A stretch of 64,000 bases of DNA from Flagellimonas nanhaiensis (lineage in GTDB: Bacteria > Bacteroidota > Bacteroidia > Flavobacteriales > Flavobacteriaceae): positions 186,001 to 250,000 of the forward strand of contig NZ_QTJX01000001.1 of the NCBI RefSeq assembly GCF_003382275.1, in the 5' to 3' direction. The position numbers and the translations under genes were made by a program. Below, piece after piece: positions 9,019 to 18,366 of this stretch (the first letter of the stretch is position 1; each line of letters opens with the position of its first letter). The notes under the pieces were generated by a model. It had not been told where the DNA came from. It made no database searches and was given only the letters and a program-made list of their open reading frames with translations.

Positions 9019-12000
9019 ATGAAAAAAATACTAATCACAGCATTGATTGCCTGTTTTGCAGGGATTATTTCAGTATCTGCACAGGATTGTACCAATTGTT
9101 TTGATGATGGACCTGATGGTTGCGGAAAATTGGGATATTATGATGGTGATGGTGATGGCTTTGGAACTGGTTCCCAAACATGTTTTTTTGGTTCAAATCC
9201 TGCAAATTATGCAACAAAGGGTGGAGATTGCAATGATAACAGTTCCTCGGTTTATCCTCGCAAGTTTTATGTGGACAATGATGGGGATGGTTATGGAGGA
9301 AACACAAGCACCTTTATATGCCAAGGTACGTCGACAGCACCATCAGGATTTTCTAGGAATAGCGGAGACTGTGATGATAGCGATTCTTTCATCACTATTA
9401 AGAGAACTTGGTATGCAGATGTGGATAATGATACATTTGGAGACTCCTCAACAGGGTCCTATGGATGTACACCACCCCCAGGGATGCAGAACCCAGTAAC
9501 AAGAGGAGGGGATTATGACGATACCGATGGCGGAATTACTAATGTGCAGCCTAGAACTTTTTATTTCGACAATGATGGAGATGATTATGGGACCAGCTCC
9601 AATACAGTTTACAAAAGTTTTGCACCTACGGGTTATGTGGAAGATGCTGGAGACTGTGACGATAACGATATAGATATTAACCCGGAAACGCTATGGTATT
9701 TAGATGCCGACGGCGATGGCCTCGGGGCATCTTCTACCTATAATAAGGTGCAATGTACACAACCTCCGAATGACTCTAACGGAAGTTATGTGTTAAACAA
9801 AAATGATCTTTGCCCAACGGTTAATGGCCCTCAGGCCAATAATGGTTGTACAACACGAAATCCTTTAGTGGTCAATGACCGAGATAAAAACTGGATTTGG
9901 TCTATAGCATATGATACAGATAGCAACATTAAAGGAAATGGAATCAATTATTTTGATGGTCTTGGTAAGCCTACCCAAACTCAAAGTTTGGATATTAAAA
10001 CAGGTCAGATTTGGGCAACTCAAACTATGTATGACTCCTATGGACGACCAGCATTGAGCACTTTGGGAGCCCCTATTGGAATTAACGGTTACTTCGAATA
10101 CAAAGATGATTTTATTCAAGACAGTTCAGGAAATGCCTATAATCGGGCCGATTTTGAGACTAATCCCGATAGCCCGTCCACGGTTAATGCCCAAAATAAT
10201 ACTTTGGGTTGGTACTATAGCAGTAACAACAATAGAGAACCTTATCAAGATGTAACTTCTTACCCTTTTTCAAGGGTCATATATAGTGAACTCAACCCAG
10301 GAACCCCTATTAAAGCTATAGGTGGAAATAAAATTAATAACGAATGGCCACAAGGTTATACGTTTACCATGCAAGCAGGTAATGAACTTTCCCAAAGTGT
10401 CGCTTTTAATGATGCCACTTACGCCAACGCTGCCTACAAAATCAATAAAACAGTAAGCAGGGACCTACATGGTGTGGAAAATGTGGTATTTACAGATGGA
10501 GATGGAAAAGTTTTGGCAGCGGCCAGAAGTGGCGGTGCCACTTCCAGAACGGCTACGCTTACCATAGGCGGATTGGGTTATGTTGATATCCATGTGCCTT
10601 CCGGTAGCAACATGGGTTTTACAGTAAGTGCCAATGGATACTCCATCACTACACACGATTTGATTACAGAATCTACGGTAACAGCTGCCAATAGCTTGCC
10701 CAATGGATTTTATAGGGTTTCAGTAAATGATCCTGATTCTTATAACCCGGCAAGTCCGGTCACTGTGACCTATCATGAAAATTATTATGACTATGCATTA
10801 AATGAATACGACAATGCAGGCCGACTCGTGTTTTCATACCAACCCATACAAGGAAACAATGATGCCCGACGTACAGAGTATCGTTATAACAGTTTGGGAC
10901 AATTGATATATACTAAGAGCCCAGACGAAGGAGTGGTGGAATTCAGATATCGAAGTGATGGACAGATCCGGTTTTCCCAAAATGCTGTTCAAGCAACGGC
11001 AAACGAATTTTCATATACCAATTATGATGAATACGGACGACCAGAAGAAAGCGGTGTGCTGCAAAGCTCACTTTTTACCACTGCGGATGTGGACGGTTCC
11101 CTCCCCTCTGGTACCAAAAGGGAAGTAGTGACCACGTTTTATGACTCTTTTCCTTCCCAGTTCAATACCTCCACCTATAGCGGGAGGACCGACCCTACAT
11201 TTTTATCGGGGAATGTAGCAGCTACGCAGAACGACCAATGCACTACACTTTATAGTTATGATGTATACGGTAGGTTGGAATGGCTGGTACAGAACATTAA
11301 TGGTATTGGGACCATAAAGACTTTGGATTATGAATACGATCCCATTACAGGAATGGTGACCCGGGTCATCTATCAAAAAGATGCCTCGGATGAGTTTATC
11401 CATAGGTATACCTATAACAATGCCAATGAACTTATTAAAGTGGAGACCTCTACCGATGATATCAGCTATGCCACTCAGGCTGAATATTTTTATTATGAAT
11501 CGGGAGGGTTAAAACGGGTAGAGCTGGCAGATGGTGTCCAAGGAGTCGATTATGTATACAATATGGCCGGTCAGCTTAAAGGGATCAACCACCCAACCTT
11601 GGGCAATTCCAGTTTGGATCCCGGAGGAGATAGCAATGACCTCTTTGGTATGCAGGTGGATTATCATAATGCAGATTACCAAAGGGCATTGGCCAATATA
11701 GAGGCCACAGTGTATGGTACGGACCAGTTGAACGGGAATATTAAGGGAATTCGTTGGAACAATGACCCTGGCACTATGGTAAGCGGGGAACAGCGCATCT
11801 ATAGCTATTCCTATGATCGAAATAACTGGCTTACCCAGGCAGAATACGGGGCTTTTATTGGCACGGGCAACAGCAATGCACAACCTACCATAACCGATAG
11901 CAACACCTATACCAGTAGTAGTGGAAACATAGATTTGGAAGCCACTCAAAGTATCACGCTGTCCCCTAATTTTCATGCACAAAGTGGAAGTGACTTCCAT

Positions 12001-13602
12001 GCCAAGATTGTAGATTTGGATGGGTTTAACGAAAATGGCAGCGGAGACTATAACGTAACAGGTATTGAATACGATGCCAATGGTAATATTCAACGGCTGA
12101 TACGGAACAAACAAACCTCGGGCAACACTAATGCCATGGATAATTTGACGTACCACTATGATGCTGCCAAACCCAATAGACTGACCCATGTAGACGATAG
12201 TAGTGGAGATGTCTCTGGGGCCGATGACATTGGTGACCAAGCAGCTAACAACTATAGCTATAATGCCATTGGGCAACTGACAGGTAATAGTGCGGAAGGC
12301 ATTACCTATAGCTATAATGCCCAAGGGTTGGTCACTGAGGTGACCGTTGGTGGCAATACCCGGGTAAAATTCAATTATAATGAACGTGGGCATAGGGTAA
12401 AAAAAGAAAGTTATACCACAGGGGGGCAGCTTTCGGGTACTACCTATTATGTGCGGGACTTTACGGGCAACCCCATGGCCATGTACTATCGACCCAATGG
12501 GGGTAGCATAACCCTACAGGAACAGCCTTTGTATGGAAGCCAACGTTTGGGCATGCGTTATGAAGCGGACAATAGCTATGTATACGAGTTGACCGATCAT
12601 TTGGGCAATGTACGGGCCCTCTTTAAAAAGAATGGCAGTAGCCCCAACCTTCAGGGTTTTACGGATTACTACCCCTTTGGGATGACCTTACCGGGAATGA
12701 ACACATTGGGGAATAGTTACCGTTATACCTACCAAGGCCAAGAGAAGGATGGTGAAACCAATAAAGAAGCCTTTCAATTACGGTTATGGGATGCGCGGAT
12801 TGGAAGATGGTTGACAGTTGATCCTTATGGGCAATTTTATTCTCCTTATGTTGGGATGGGGAATAATCCTATAGTTGGTGTTGATCCAGATGGTGGTTGT
12901 GTAAAAGGATATACCGATGATAATATCCCAATTCCATGTGACAATGGAACAGAGATTGGTCAACAGGTTACTGATGTTAATGGAGATATTTGGGAGTGGA
13001 ACGGTGATCTCTATGCTATGAAGCTTGATGAAGTAACAGTTTTTTTTAATAGTAGTGAGCATAAGTCTTATGCTCGGAATTATTTTCTATTAGATAATGA
13101 GGCTTCCATGGGAGAATATAAAGCTGCACTAGCTATATCTGAACAAAAAATTCAAGATGTAATTAATGTTGTTGAATTTGGGGGATTAGCCTTAAGAATA
13201 TCAGAAATTATTGGCTTATCAAGTTTGAGCAGATCTCTAGCTAAAAATGCAATTAGAAATAAAAGATCCTTTTCTCCCAAGACGAGACTTTCTAAGCCAG
13301 TTTTAACTGTAAATAGTGCCGGCGTTAAAATGGCCGTTGATATTTACGAAGATAATTATGTTATATTACAAGGGTCGGTTCATGGAAAAAAGACCCAAAT
13401 TGGGGGTTATTTTTATAGGTTTGGAGACAAAGTAATTGTAGAAGGTGCGGATTTTGCAGGTGAAATAGGGATAACCGGAATAAGGGATTTGGCAAGGGAG
13501 TTTGCAAAATCAAATGGTGTTAAAAATGTCATTATTAATACTGGAAAACGTACTACAGGAGCATTTCCTGGGAAAACACAACATTTTAATTTTCAATTTT
13601 AA
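9019..13602 (+). CDS. RHS repeat-associated core protein with C-terminal toxin-like tip (RHS B component)
   Basis: The ATG at 9019 starts a good signal peptide (MKKILITALIACFAGIISVSA); an ATG at 8986 is also in frame. 1,527 residues. Residues about 40-265 carry five MopE/putative metal-binding repeats (DxDGDGxG followed by GDCxDx). The middle is YD repeats, with an inserted ITLSPNFHAQSGSDFHAKI segment common in Bacteroidota. Residues 1235-1293 are the RHS core (RYTYQGQEKDGETNKEAFQL, ARIGRWLTVDPYG, PDGG). RHS shells enclose and deliver a variable C-terminal toxin; here the tip is residues 1294-1527. Sec export is predicted, but the delivery route is unknown. There is no T9SS domain. Confidence 0.85.
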   Translation: MKKILITALIACFAGIISVSAQDCTNCFDDGPDGCGKLGYYDGDGDGFGTGSQTCFFGSNPANYATKGGDCNDNSSSVYPRKFYVDNDGDGYGGNTSTFICQGTSTAPSGFSRNSGDCDDSDSFITIKRTWYADVDNDTFGDSSTGSYGCTPPPGMQNPVTRGGDYDDTDGGITNVQPRTFYFDNDGDDYGTSSNTVYKSFAPTGYVEDAGDCDDNDIDINPETLWYLDADGDGLGASSTYNKVQCTQPPNDSNGSYVLNKNDLCPTVNGPQANNGCTTRNPLVVNDRDKNWIWSIAYDTDSNIKGNGINYFDGLGKPTQTQSLDIKTGQIWATQTMYDSYGRPALSTLGAPIGINGYFEYKDDFIQDSSGNAYNRADFETNPDSPSTVNAQNNTLGWYYSSNNNREPYQDVTSYPFSRVIYSELNPGTPIKAIGGNKINNEWPQGYTFTMQAGNELSQSVAFNDATYANAAYKINKTVSRDLHGVENVVFTDGDGKVLAAARSGGATSRTATLTIGGLGYVDIHVPSGSNMGFTVSANGYSITTHDLITESTVTAANSLPNGFYRVSVNDPDSYNPASPVTVTYHENYYDYALNEYDNAGRLVFSYQPIQGNNDARRTEYRYNSLGQLIYTKSPDEGVVEFRYRSDGQIRFSQNAVQATANEFSYTNYDEYGRPEESGVLQSSLFTTADVDGSLPSGTKREVVTTFYDSFPSQFNTSTYSGRTDPTFLSGNVAATQNDQCTTLYSYDVYGRLEWLVQNINGIGTIKTLDYEYDPITGMVTRVIYQKDASDEFIHRYTYNNANELIKVETSTDDISYATQAEYFYYESGGLKRVELADGVQGVDYVYNMAGQLKGINHPTLGNSSLDPGGDSNDLFGMQVDYHNADYQRALANIEATVYGTDQLNGNIKGIRWNNDPGTMVSGEQRIYSYSYDRNNWLTQAEYGAFIGTGNSNAQPTITDSNTYTSSSGNIDLEATQSITLSPNFHAQSGSDFHAKIVDLDGFNENGSGDYNVTGIEYDANGNIQRLIRNKQTSGNTNAMDNLTYHYDAAKPNRLTHVDDSSGDVSGADDIGDQAANNYSYNAIGQLTGNSAEGITYSYNAQGLVTEVTVGGNTRVKFNYNERGHRVKKESYTTGGQLSGTTYYVRDFTGNPMAMYYRPNGGSITLQEQPLYGSQRLGMRYEADNSYVYELTDHLGNVRALFKKNGSSPNLQGFTDYYPFGMTLPGMNTLGNSYRYTYQGQEKDGETNKEAFQLRLWDARIGRWLTVDPYGQFYSPYVGMGNNPIVGVDPDGGCVKGYTDDNIPIPCDNGTEIGQQVTDVNGDIWEWNGDLYAMKLDEVTVFFNSSEHKSYARNYFLLDNEASMGEYKAALAISEQKIQDVINVVEFGGLALRISEIIGLSSLSRSLAKNAIRNKRSFSPKTRLSKPVLTVNSAGVKMAVDIYEDNYVILQGSVHGKKTQIGGYFYRFGDKVIVEGADFAGEIGITGIRDLAREFAKSNGVKNVIINTGKRTTGAFPGKTQHFNFQF
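12898..13602 (+). other. Variable C-terminal toxin-like domain of RHS B
   Basis: 234 residues follow the PDGG end of the RHS core. They include a hydrophobic patch (VVEFGGLALRISEIIGLSSL) and a final alpha/beta domain with VDIYEDNYVILQGSVHGKK and the end VIINTGKRTTGAFPGKTQHF. Conserved basic residues plus a small Gly/Thr motif near the C terminus are compatible with an RNase-type (BECR-like) toxin, but I cannot assign a family. Hand counts give about 30% G+C at 13,201-13,260 against about 48% at 12,481-12,540, the usual signature of a swapped tip. Confidence 0.6.
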
Positions 13603-13833
13603 ATGAAGAAAATATTCATTGTTTCATATAATCCATCCTTTAACAGATTAGATTTTATAAAGTTCATTTTTGAGAATACAGAGAATGGGTTGATTGAGTC
13701 TAAAAAAATTTTAGATGAACTTATAAGTAAAGAAAAAGTAACTTTTGAAATAGAGAATGATAAGGTTATAGATTTTATACACGGACTTCGTGAATTAAAG
13801 GTTTTGTGTGAAATTGACGAAACATCATCATGA
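13603..13833 (+). CDS. Candidate immunity protein, bL12 C-terminal-domain-like
   Basis: 76 residues. The ATG begins on the base directly after the TAA of the RHS B gene, so expression is tightly tied to the toxin. The pattern IKFIFENTENGLIESKKILD ... DKVIDFIHGLRELKVLCEID follows the order of conserved positions in the ribosomal bL12 C-terminal domain (IK..R..TGLGLKEAK.LV ... A..L...GA.VE), suggesting that fold or the related ClpS-like fold. Immunity function rests on position, size and matching low G+C (about 23% at 13,621-13,680), and is inferred. There is no signal peptide, consistent with protecting a cytoplasmic target. Confidence 0.6.
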   Translation: MKKIFIVSYNPSFNRLDFIKFIFENTENGLIESKKILDELISKEKVTFEIENDKVIDFIHGLRELKVLCEIDETSS

Positions 13834-13917
13834 TTAATTAATGTTTATCAATTGTTTTTATTACCTAATTCATAACAACTTGTATTAGTAAAATATTTTA
13901 AAATAAGGAAACTTCAT

Positions 13918-14520
13918 ATGAACTTAAAAATGAGAAAAATTTTGAGCATATTCATTTTTAGCTTGGCGCTTATGTCAAATGCTCAATTAGATAACAAAAG
14001 AGTGTATGTTGGGGTCAATTACCCTTTGGCTGTGGGAGACAATGCCTTTGAGGTGGTGCAGGGCGGTATTATAGATCTAGAGGCCGGTTTTGACTTTGTG
14101 GCGTTGGGGCCGGTAAAATTGGGTTTTTCCACCAATGTAATGTTCAGTGAGGGAGACCCCAATGATCTGGGGGAACCCACTCCGTTTAAAAAGAGCAAGT
14201 CCACTTTGGTACAGCCACGTTTTAATGCTACCTTAGATAGTAAGGCCCTGCCCAAATTGCGTCCCAGTGTGGGCTTGGGCTATACCTTTCAATCCCTGAG
14301 CAACGACCTTAAACTGGGACGCGAGGATATGGGCTATGATGAAAAACCCAGCTTTGATGGGCTTAATGTAAACTTGGGCTTGCGTTATGATGTGATCAGT
14401 ATCATATACATCAAGGCCCAATACGATTACATCCGCCTTTCTAAAAAACAAGGTTATGTGGACTCTGATTTTTTTCGCAACATTGGCCTGCTCAAATTTG
14501 GGATTGGAGTGAGAATATAG
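13918..14520 (+). CDS. Outer-membrane beta-barrel protein
   Basis: 200 residues. The ATG at 13,918 or the ATG at 13,930 (MRKILSIFIFSLALMSNAQ) may start it; the signal peptide favours either. The mature part alternates hydrophobic and polar residues, with DLEAGFDFVALGPVKLGFST, LRPSVGLGYTFQSL, LNVNLGLRYDVISIIYIKAQ and a final strand ending in GIGVRI, as in small OmpW/porin-like barrels. It lies 84 bases after the immunity gene, its base composition returns to the local norm, and it may or may not share the operon. Function unknown. Confidence 0.65.
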   Translation: MNLKMRKILSIFIFSLALMSNAQLDNKRVYVGVNYPLAVGDNAFEVVQGGIIDLEAGFDFVALGPVKLGFSTNVMFSEGDPNDLGEPTPFKKSKSTLVQPRFNATLDSKALPKLRPSVGLGYTFQSLSNDLKLGREDMGYDEKPSFDGLNVNLGLRYDVISIIYIKAQYDYIRLSKKQGYVDSDFFRNIGLLKFGIGVRI

Positions 14521-14642
14521 CATTTGATACGGTTATTTGGAGCGCGCAGCGATGAGAAACTTATATCAGGCATTTATTATTTCTAACAAGCATAGCTTGG
14601 AGAAATCTATGGATCAGAGTATCACTGAGTAAACAGGCTATA

Positions 14643-14801
14643 ATGAACATAAAACACCTCTGGATTACATTGATATGTATAATGGCCTTTTCGCCATGCG
14701 ATAACGATACATGCCCAAAGGGTTCTGTGGCCATTAAGGATGTAGAAGGCAATGTGGTGGATTGTTTTAACCCTGTTGAAGTCCATAACTTTGAGGAATG
14801 A
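14643..14801 (+). CDS. 52-residue cysteine-rich exported peptide
   Basis: Reading from the ATG at 14,643 gives MNIKHLWITLICIMAFSPCD, then NDTCPKGSVAIKDVEGNVVD, then CFNPVEVHNFEE and TGA at 14,799-14,801. The first 18 residues look like a signal peptide or lipoprotein signal with cysteine at 19; proline at -1 is unusual for a lipobox. Three cysteines lie in the mature part if cleavage precedes Cys19. The stop overlaps the ATG of the next gene by four bases (ATGA), a strong sign that it is translated and coupled to the large secreted protein. Function unknown. Confidence 0.5.
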   Translation: MNIKHLWITLICIMAFSPCDNDTCPKGSVAIKDVEGNVVDCFNPVEVHNFEE

Positions 14802-17800
14802 TAAAATGGTGCCTTTTGGGGATGCTGGTTTTGGGAACATTGCCCGTTATGGCCCAAAAACAGGCTGCTATCTGGTATTTTGGCCGTAATGCAGGGCTTG
14901 ATTTTAACTCCGGGTCCCCACTGACCTTGACCAATGGAGCGTTATCCACACAGGAGGGTTGCGCTACCATCTCAGATGCATCGGGCAATTTGTTGTTCTA
15001 TACCGATGGAATCACGGTTTGGAATAGAAACCATCTGCCCATGCCAAATGGGGCAGGACTTCTAGGTCATCCCTCCTCCACACAGTCGGGAATTATAGTG
15101 CCATCACCGGCTAATACCAATATTTTCTTTGTATTTACCGTTGATGAAGCGGGAGAATCAAACGGGCTACAGTACAACATCGTTGATATGACATTGGATG
15201 GCGGCTTAGGTGATGTAACCACCAAAAATGTACCGCTGGCCACTCCCGTGACCGAAAAACTGACCGCCGTGGAACATGCCAATGGCACGGATATTTGGGT
15301 ATTGTCCCACCGCTATGGGAGCGATGAGTTTTTAGCCTATTTGGTCACAGGTACAGGACTTAATACCACTCCGGTGGTCTCCGGAGTTGGGATTAGCCAC
15401 CCTATTCTGTATAACGGCCAAGGGGTTAGAGGATACCTAAAAGTATCTCCTGATGGTCAGTTTTTGGCCTCGGCATCCGCAGGTACAGTACACACTGAGC
15501 TTTTCCGTTTTGATAGCAGTACGGGTCAGGTAAGTAGTCCCATACTTTTGGATTCTTTTTTTCCACCTCCTCCCTTATTTGGAGGTAACAATCCCTACGG
15601 TATTGAGTTTTCTCCTGATAGTAGCAAATTATACGTAGGCAACACAGTTTCGACGGCTTCCTTCACATTTACCAGTACTTTGTATCAGTTTGATATGGGT
15701 ATCTATGATCAGACAACCATTATTAATTCCGGATTGGCCATTTCTCCCCCCAAAAATGGGGAAACCGGGGCATTGCAATTGGCCATTGATGGCAAAATTT
15801 ATGTGGCACACCATGGAGAGTCAAGTCTGGCGGCAATCAATGACCCCAATTTAAGTGGATTGGCCTGTAACTATCAGGACAATGTGGTGTCCTTGGGTGT
15901 CGCTACGAGTGCGTTGGGTCTTCCTCCTTTTATACAATCGTATTTTCTTGTAGGGTTTTCCGCAGACAACCTTTGCTTAGGAGATGCAACCGAATTTAAT
16001 GTCACCTCAAGTGAACCTATTTTGAGTATTGCTTGGGATTTTGGAGATGGGAATACCTCTACGCTAGAAAACCCTACGCATACCTATGCTACAATAGGCA
16101 CATACACGGTTACGGTTACGGTAACGACCGCATCAGATACCGCTACTGAAGTTAAGGATATTGTAATAACCGATACTCCCGTTGCAAACGCACCCCTTGA
16201 TATAGAAATCTGCTTGGTTGATGCCATTGTGCCTTTCGATTTTTCCTCTAAGGATAGTGAAGTTTTGGGGGTACAATCAGCCACTGATTTTAGTGTTAGT
16301 TATCATCCCACTTTAACGGATGCCCAATTGGGGAGCAACGCTTTAGCTGTTCCCTATACAAATATGAGTTTCCAAGAGACAATATATGCGCGCATTTCCA
16401 GTATAGAAAACCCCAGTTGTTATGATGTAACTAACTTTGATATTTTGCTCAAACAAGCTCCAATATTGAATGTGGTGGACGATTGGACAGCCTGTGATGA
16501 TGATGGAGATGATCAGTATGCTTTTAATTTGAGTATAAAGGATTCCGAAATCTTAAATGGACAAGATGCTTCAATTTTTACCATAACGTATCACGGCTCC
16601 CAAACAGATGCAGATAATGGAACTAACGCTCTTGGCACCAATTATACAAATACACTGCCAAATGAAACCCTATTCTTTAGAATAGAAAACGCAACCTACC
16701 CTGAATGTTTTGAAACGGGTAGTTTTAATATTGAGGTCATTGGCCAGGTGGTTGCCAATACCCCGAACGATTTGGAAATCTGTGACGATAACAATGACGC
16801 CAATGCCATTTTTGACCTTTCCCTGGCCGAAACAGAAGTGATAGGTGGCCAGAATCCATCAAATCTTGTGATCAGCTATCACGATTCACAAGCAGATGCG
16901 GATGCGAGTAGTAACCCTTTGCCAATTATCTACCCAAGCACACAATACCAGAAAATCATTTATGTGCGTGTGGCCAATATCTCGGATAATTCTTGTTACG
17001 ATACCACTTCTTTTCAATTGAACATTTTTGATACACCGGTCGCACCGGCTCTACCCGATTGGTTGGTTTGTGATGATGACAACAATGGACAGTTTCTTTT
17101 CGACCTTTCCCAAAAAGCTGATGAAATCCTCACAACTGTTTCGGGTAGTATCCTTAGCTTTTATGAATCCCAAATGGATGCTGAACTGGATCAAAACCCA
17201 GTCGCAGGTAATTATACCAACATTGTTAACCCCCAGACCATTTACTTTCGATTAGAAAACAACAATCAGGAGGAGTGTTTCGATATTGGACAATTTGAAC
17301 TACAGGTATTGGATTCCCCAACTGCACAGGTACCAACCGATATTGTGATATGTGATACAGATGAAACAGGAACCTATAGTTTCAATTTAAGTCAGAAAGA
17401 TGCTGAAGTTCTTAATGGACAGGATTCAGCCATTTATGGGGTTACCTACCACACTTCAGAATTGGATGCTTTGAACAAGGCAAATCCAGTCTCAAAAAAC
17501 AGCTATCAAAACACTGACATGTATGAAACCCTATATGCCAGAGTTGAGCATAACCAACTGGGTTCATGCTACGATATAACCAGTTTTGACCTTAGTATAA
17601 GTACATTGCCCCAATTGAATTTAGAGGGCATCTATGTTATTTGTCCGGACAACCCGGATTTGATAATTGATCCGGGAAACTTTGAAAGTTACTCTTGGCA
17701 GGATGGATTGGGCAACAATATTGGGAGCCAACGAATTCTCCAAATTGCTGATTTAGGCAGCTATCAACTAACTGTGACCCAAACAACCAATGGTATAACC

Positions 17801-18304
17801 TGTGAAAATGCGACTTTTTTCGAAGTGGTATCGTCTGGAGCACCTGAAAGTTTTGAAATCTCTACAAGTGGATTTTCGGATAACATTGAAGTAACCGTGA
17901 GCGCTGAGGGAATTGGCGATTTTGAATATTCAATGGATGGTGTCAACTATCAGTCCAATAACAAATTTGAGGTCTTTCCTGGAAAATATACTGTTTATGT
18001 CCGAGATCTATATGGATGTAGGACCTTAAACCAAGAAGTTACTATATTAGGATTTCGAAGATTTTTTACACCAAATGGAGATGGTTTCCATGAGAATTGG
18101 AATATAGTTGGCGCTGATGATTATCCGAATTCCAAACTTTATATCTACGATAGATATGGCAAGCTGTTGCAACAAGTCTCGCCGCAAGGTATCGGATGGA
18201 ATGGGGAATACATGGGCAGACCTTTGCCGGCTTCTGACTACTGGTTTAAATTTGAGTATGGTGAGGGTGAGGTATTTACTGGACATTTTACATTAAAACG
18301 ATAA
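14798..18304 (+). CDS. T9SS type B sorting-domain protein with PKD domain and tandem repeats
   Basis: 1,168 residues with signal peptide MIKWCLLGMLVLGTLPVMAQ. Residues about 21-390 resemble the beta-propeller-like N-terminal part of flavobacterial surface proteins (WYFGRNAGLDFNSG, TDGITVWNRNH). A PKD domain follows (about 398-465, WDFGDGNTSTLENPTHTY). Then come five degenerate repeats of about 95 residues (466-940) with the pattern CDDxxDxxxxFxLS ... YYxSQxDAxxxxNxL ... IYxRxxNxxxxxCYD. The last 80 residues are a classic gliding-motility-type (CHU_C, T9SS type B) sorting domain: FFTPNGDGFHENWNI, YPNSKLYIYDRYGKLL, GWNGEYMGRPLPASDYWF. It should be exported by the T9SS to the surface or medium. 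Confidence 0.9.
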   Translation: MIKWCLLGMLVLGTLPVMAQKQAAIWYFGRNAGLDFNSGSPLTLTNGALSTQEGCATISDASGNLLFYTDGITVWNRNHLPMPNGAGLLGHPSSTQSGIIVPSPANTNIFFVFTVDEAGESNGLQYNIVDMTLDGGLGDVTTKNVPLATPVTEKLTAVEHANGTDIWVLSHRYGSDEFLAYLVTGTGLNTTPVVSGVGISHPILYNGQGVRGYLKVSPDGQFLASASAGTVHTELFRFDSSTGQVSSPILLDSFFPPPPLFGGNNPYGIEFSPDSSKLYVGNTVSTASFTFTSTLYQFDMGIYDQTTIINSGLAISPPKNGETGALQLAIDGKIYVAHHGESSLAAINDPNLSGLACNYQDNVVSLGVATSALGLPPFIQSYFLVGFSADNLCLGDATEFNVTSSEPILSIAWDFGDGNTSTLENPTHTYATIGTYTVTVTVTTASDTATEVKDIVITDTPVANAPLDIEICLVDAIVPFDFSSKDSEVLGVQSATDFSVSYHPTLTDAQLGSNALAVPYTNMSFQETIYARISSIENPSCYDVTNFDILLKQAPILNVVDDWTACDDDGDDQYAFNLSIKDSEILNGQDASIFTITYHGSQTDADNGTNALGTNYTNTLPNETLFFRIENATYPECFETGSFNIEVIGQVVANTPNDLEICDDNNDANAIFDLSLAETEVIGGQNPSNLVISYHDSQADADASSNPLPIIYPSTQYQKIIYVRVANISDNSCYDTTSFQLNIFDTPVAPALPDWLVCDDDNNGQFLFDLSQKADEILTTVSGSILSFYESQMDAELDQNPVAGNYTNIVNPQTIYFRLENNNQEECFDIGQFELQVLDSPTAQVPTDIVICDTDETGTYSFNLSQKDAEVLNGQDSAIYGVTYHTSELDALNKANPVSKNSYQNTDMYETLYARVEHNQLGSCYDITSFDLSISTLPQLNLEGIYVICPDNPDLIIDPGNFESYSWQDGLGNNIGSQRILQIADLGSYQLTVTQTTNGITCENATFFEVVSSGAPESFEISTSGFSDNIEVTVSAEGIGDFEYSMDGVNYQSNNKFEVFPGKYTVYVRDLYGCRTLNQEVTILGFRRFFTPNGDGFHENWNIVGADDYPNSKLYIYDRYGKLLQQVSPQGIGWNGEYMGRPLPASDYWFKFEYGEGEVFTGHFTLKR

Positions 18305-18311
18305 GATGAAA

Positions 18312-18350
18312 GCTTTTTATGATAAAAAAGCATGAATTTTCTTTATTTTA
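18312..18350 (+). terminator. Weak terminator-like hairpin
   Basis: GCTTTTT (18,312-18,318) can pair with AAAAAGC (18,325-18,331) across a six-base loop, followed by a T-rich stretch. It sits just after the T9SS substrate gene and before the pseudopilin operon. The stem is A+T-rich, so this is a weak call. Confidence 0.3.
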
Positions 18351-18366
18351 GATGTAAATAAATTCA

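Noticed and set aside
11509..12393. 294-residue open frame on the minus strand inside RHS B
   Set aside because: It mirrors the RHS reading frame; low-complexity composition and lack of any motif mark it as a shadow.
1..13833. Type VI secretion or contractile-injection locus carrying the RHS proteins
   Set aside because: No sheath, tube, VgrG, baseplate or ATPase gene is visible, and both RHS proteins start with Sec signal peptides.
16195..17630. CRISPR-like or DNA tandem repeat
   Set aside because: The periodicity is in the protein (about 95 residues, degenerate) and the DNA copies are too different.
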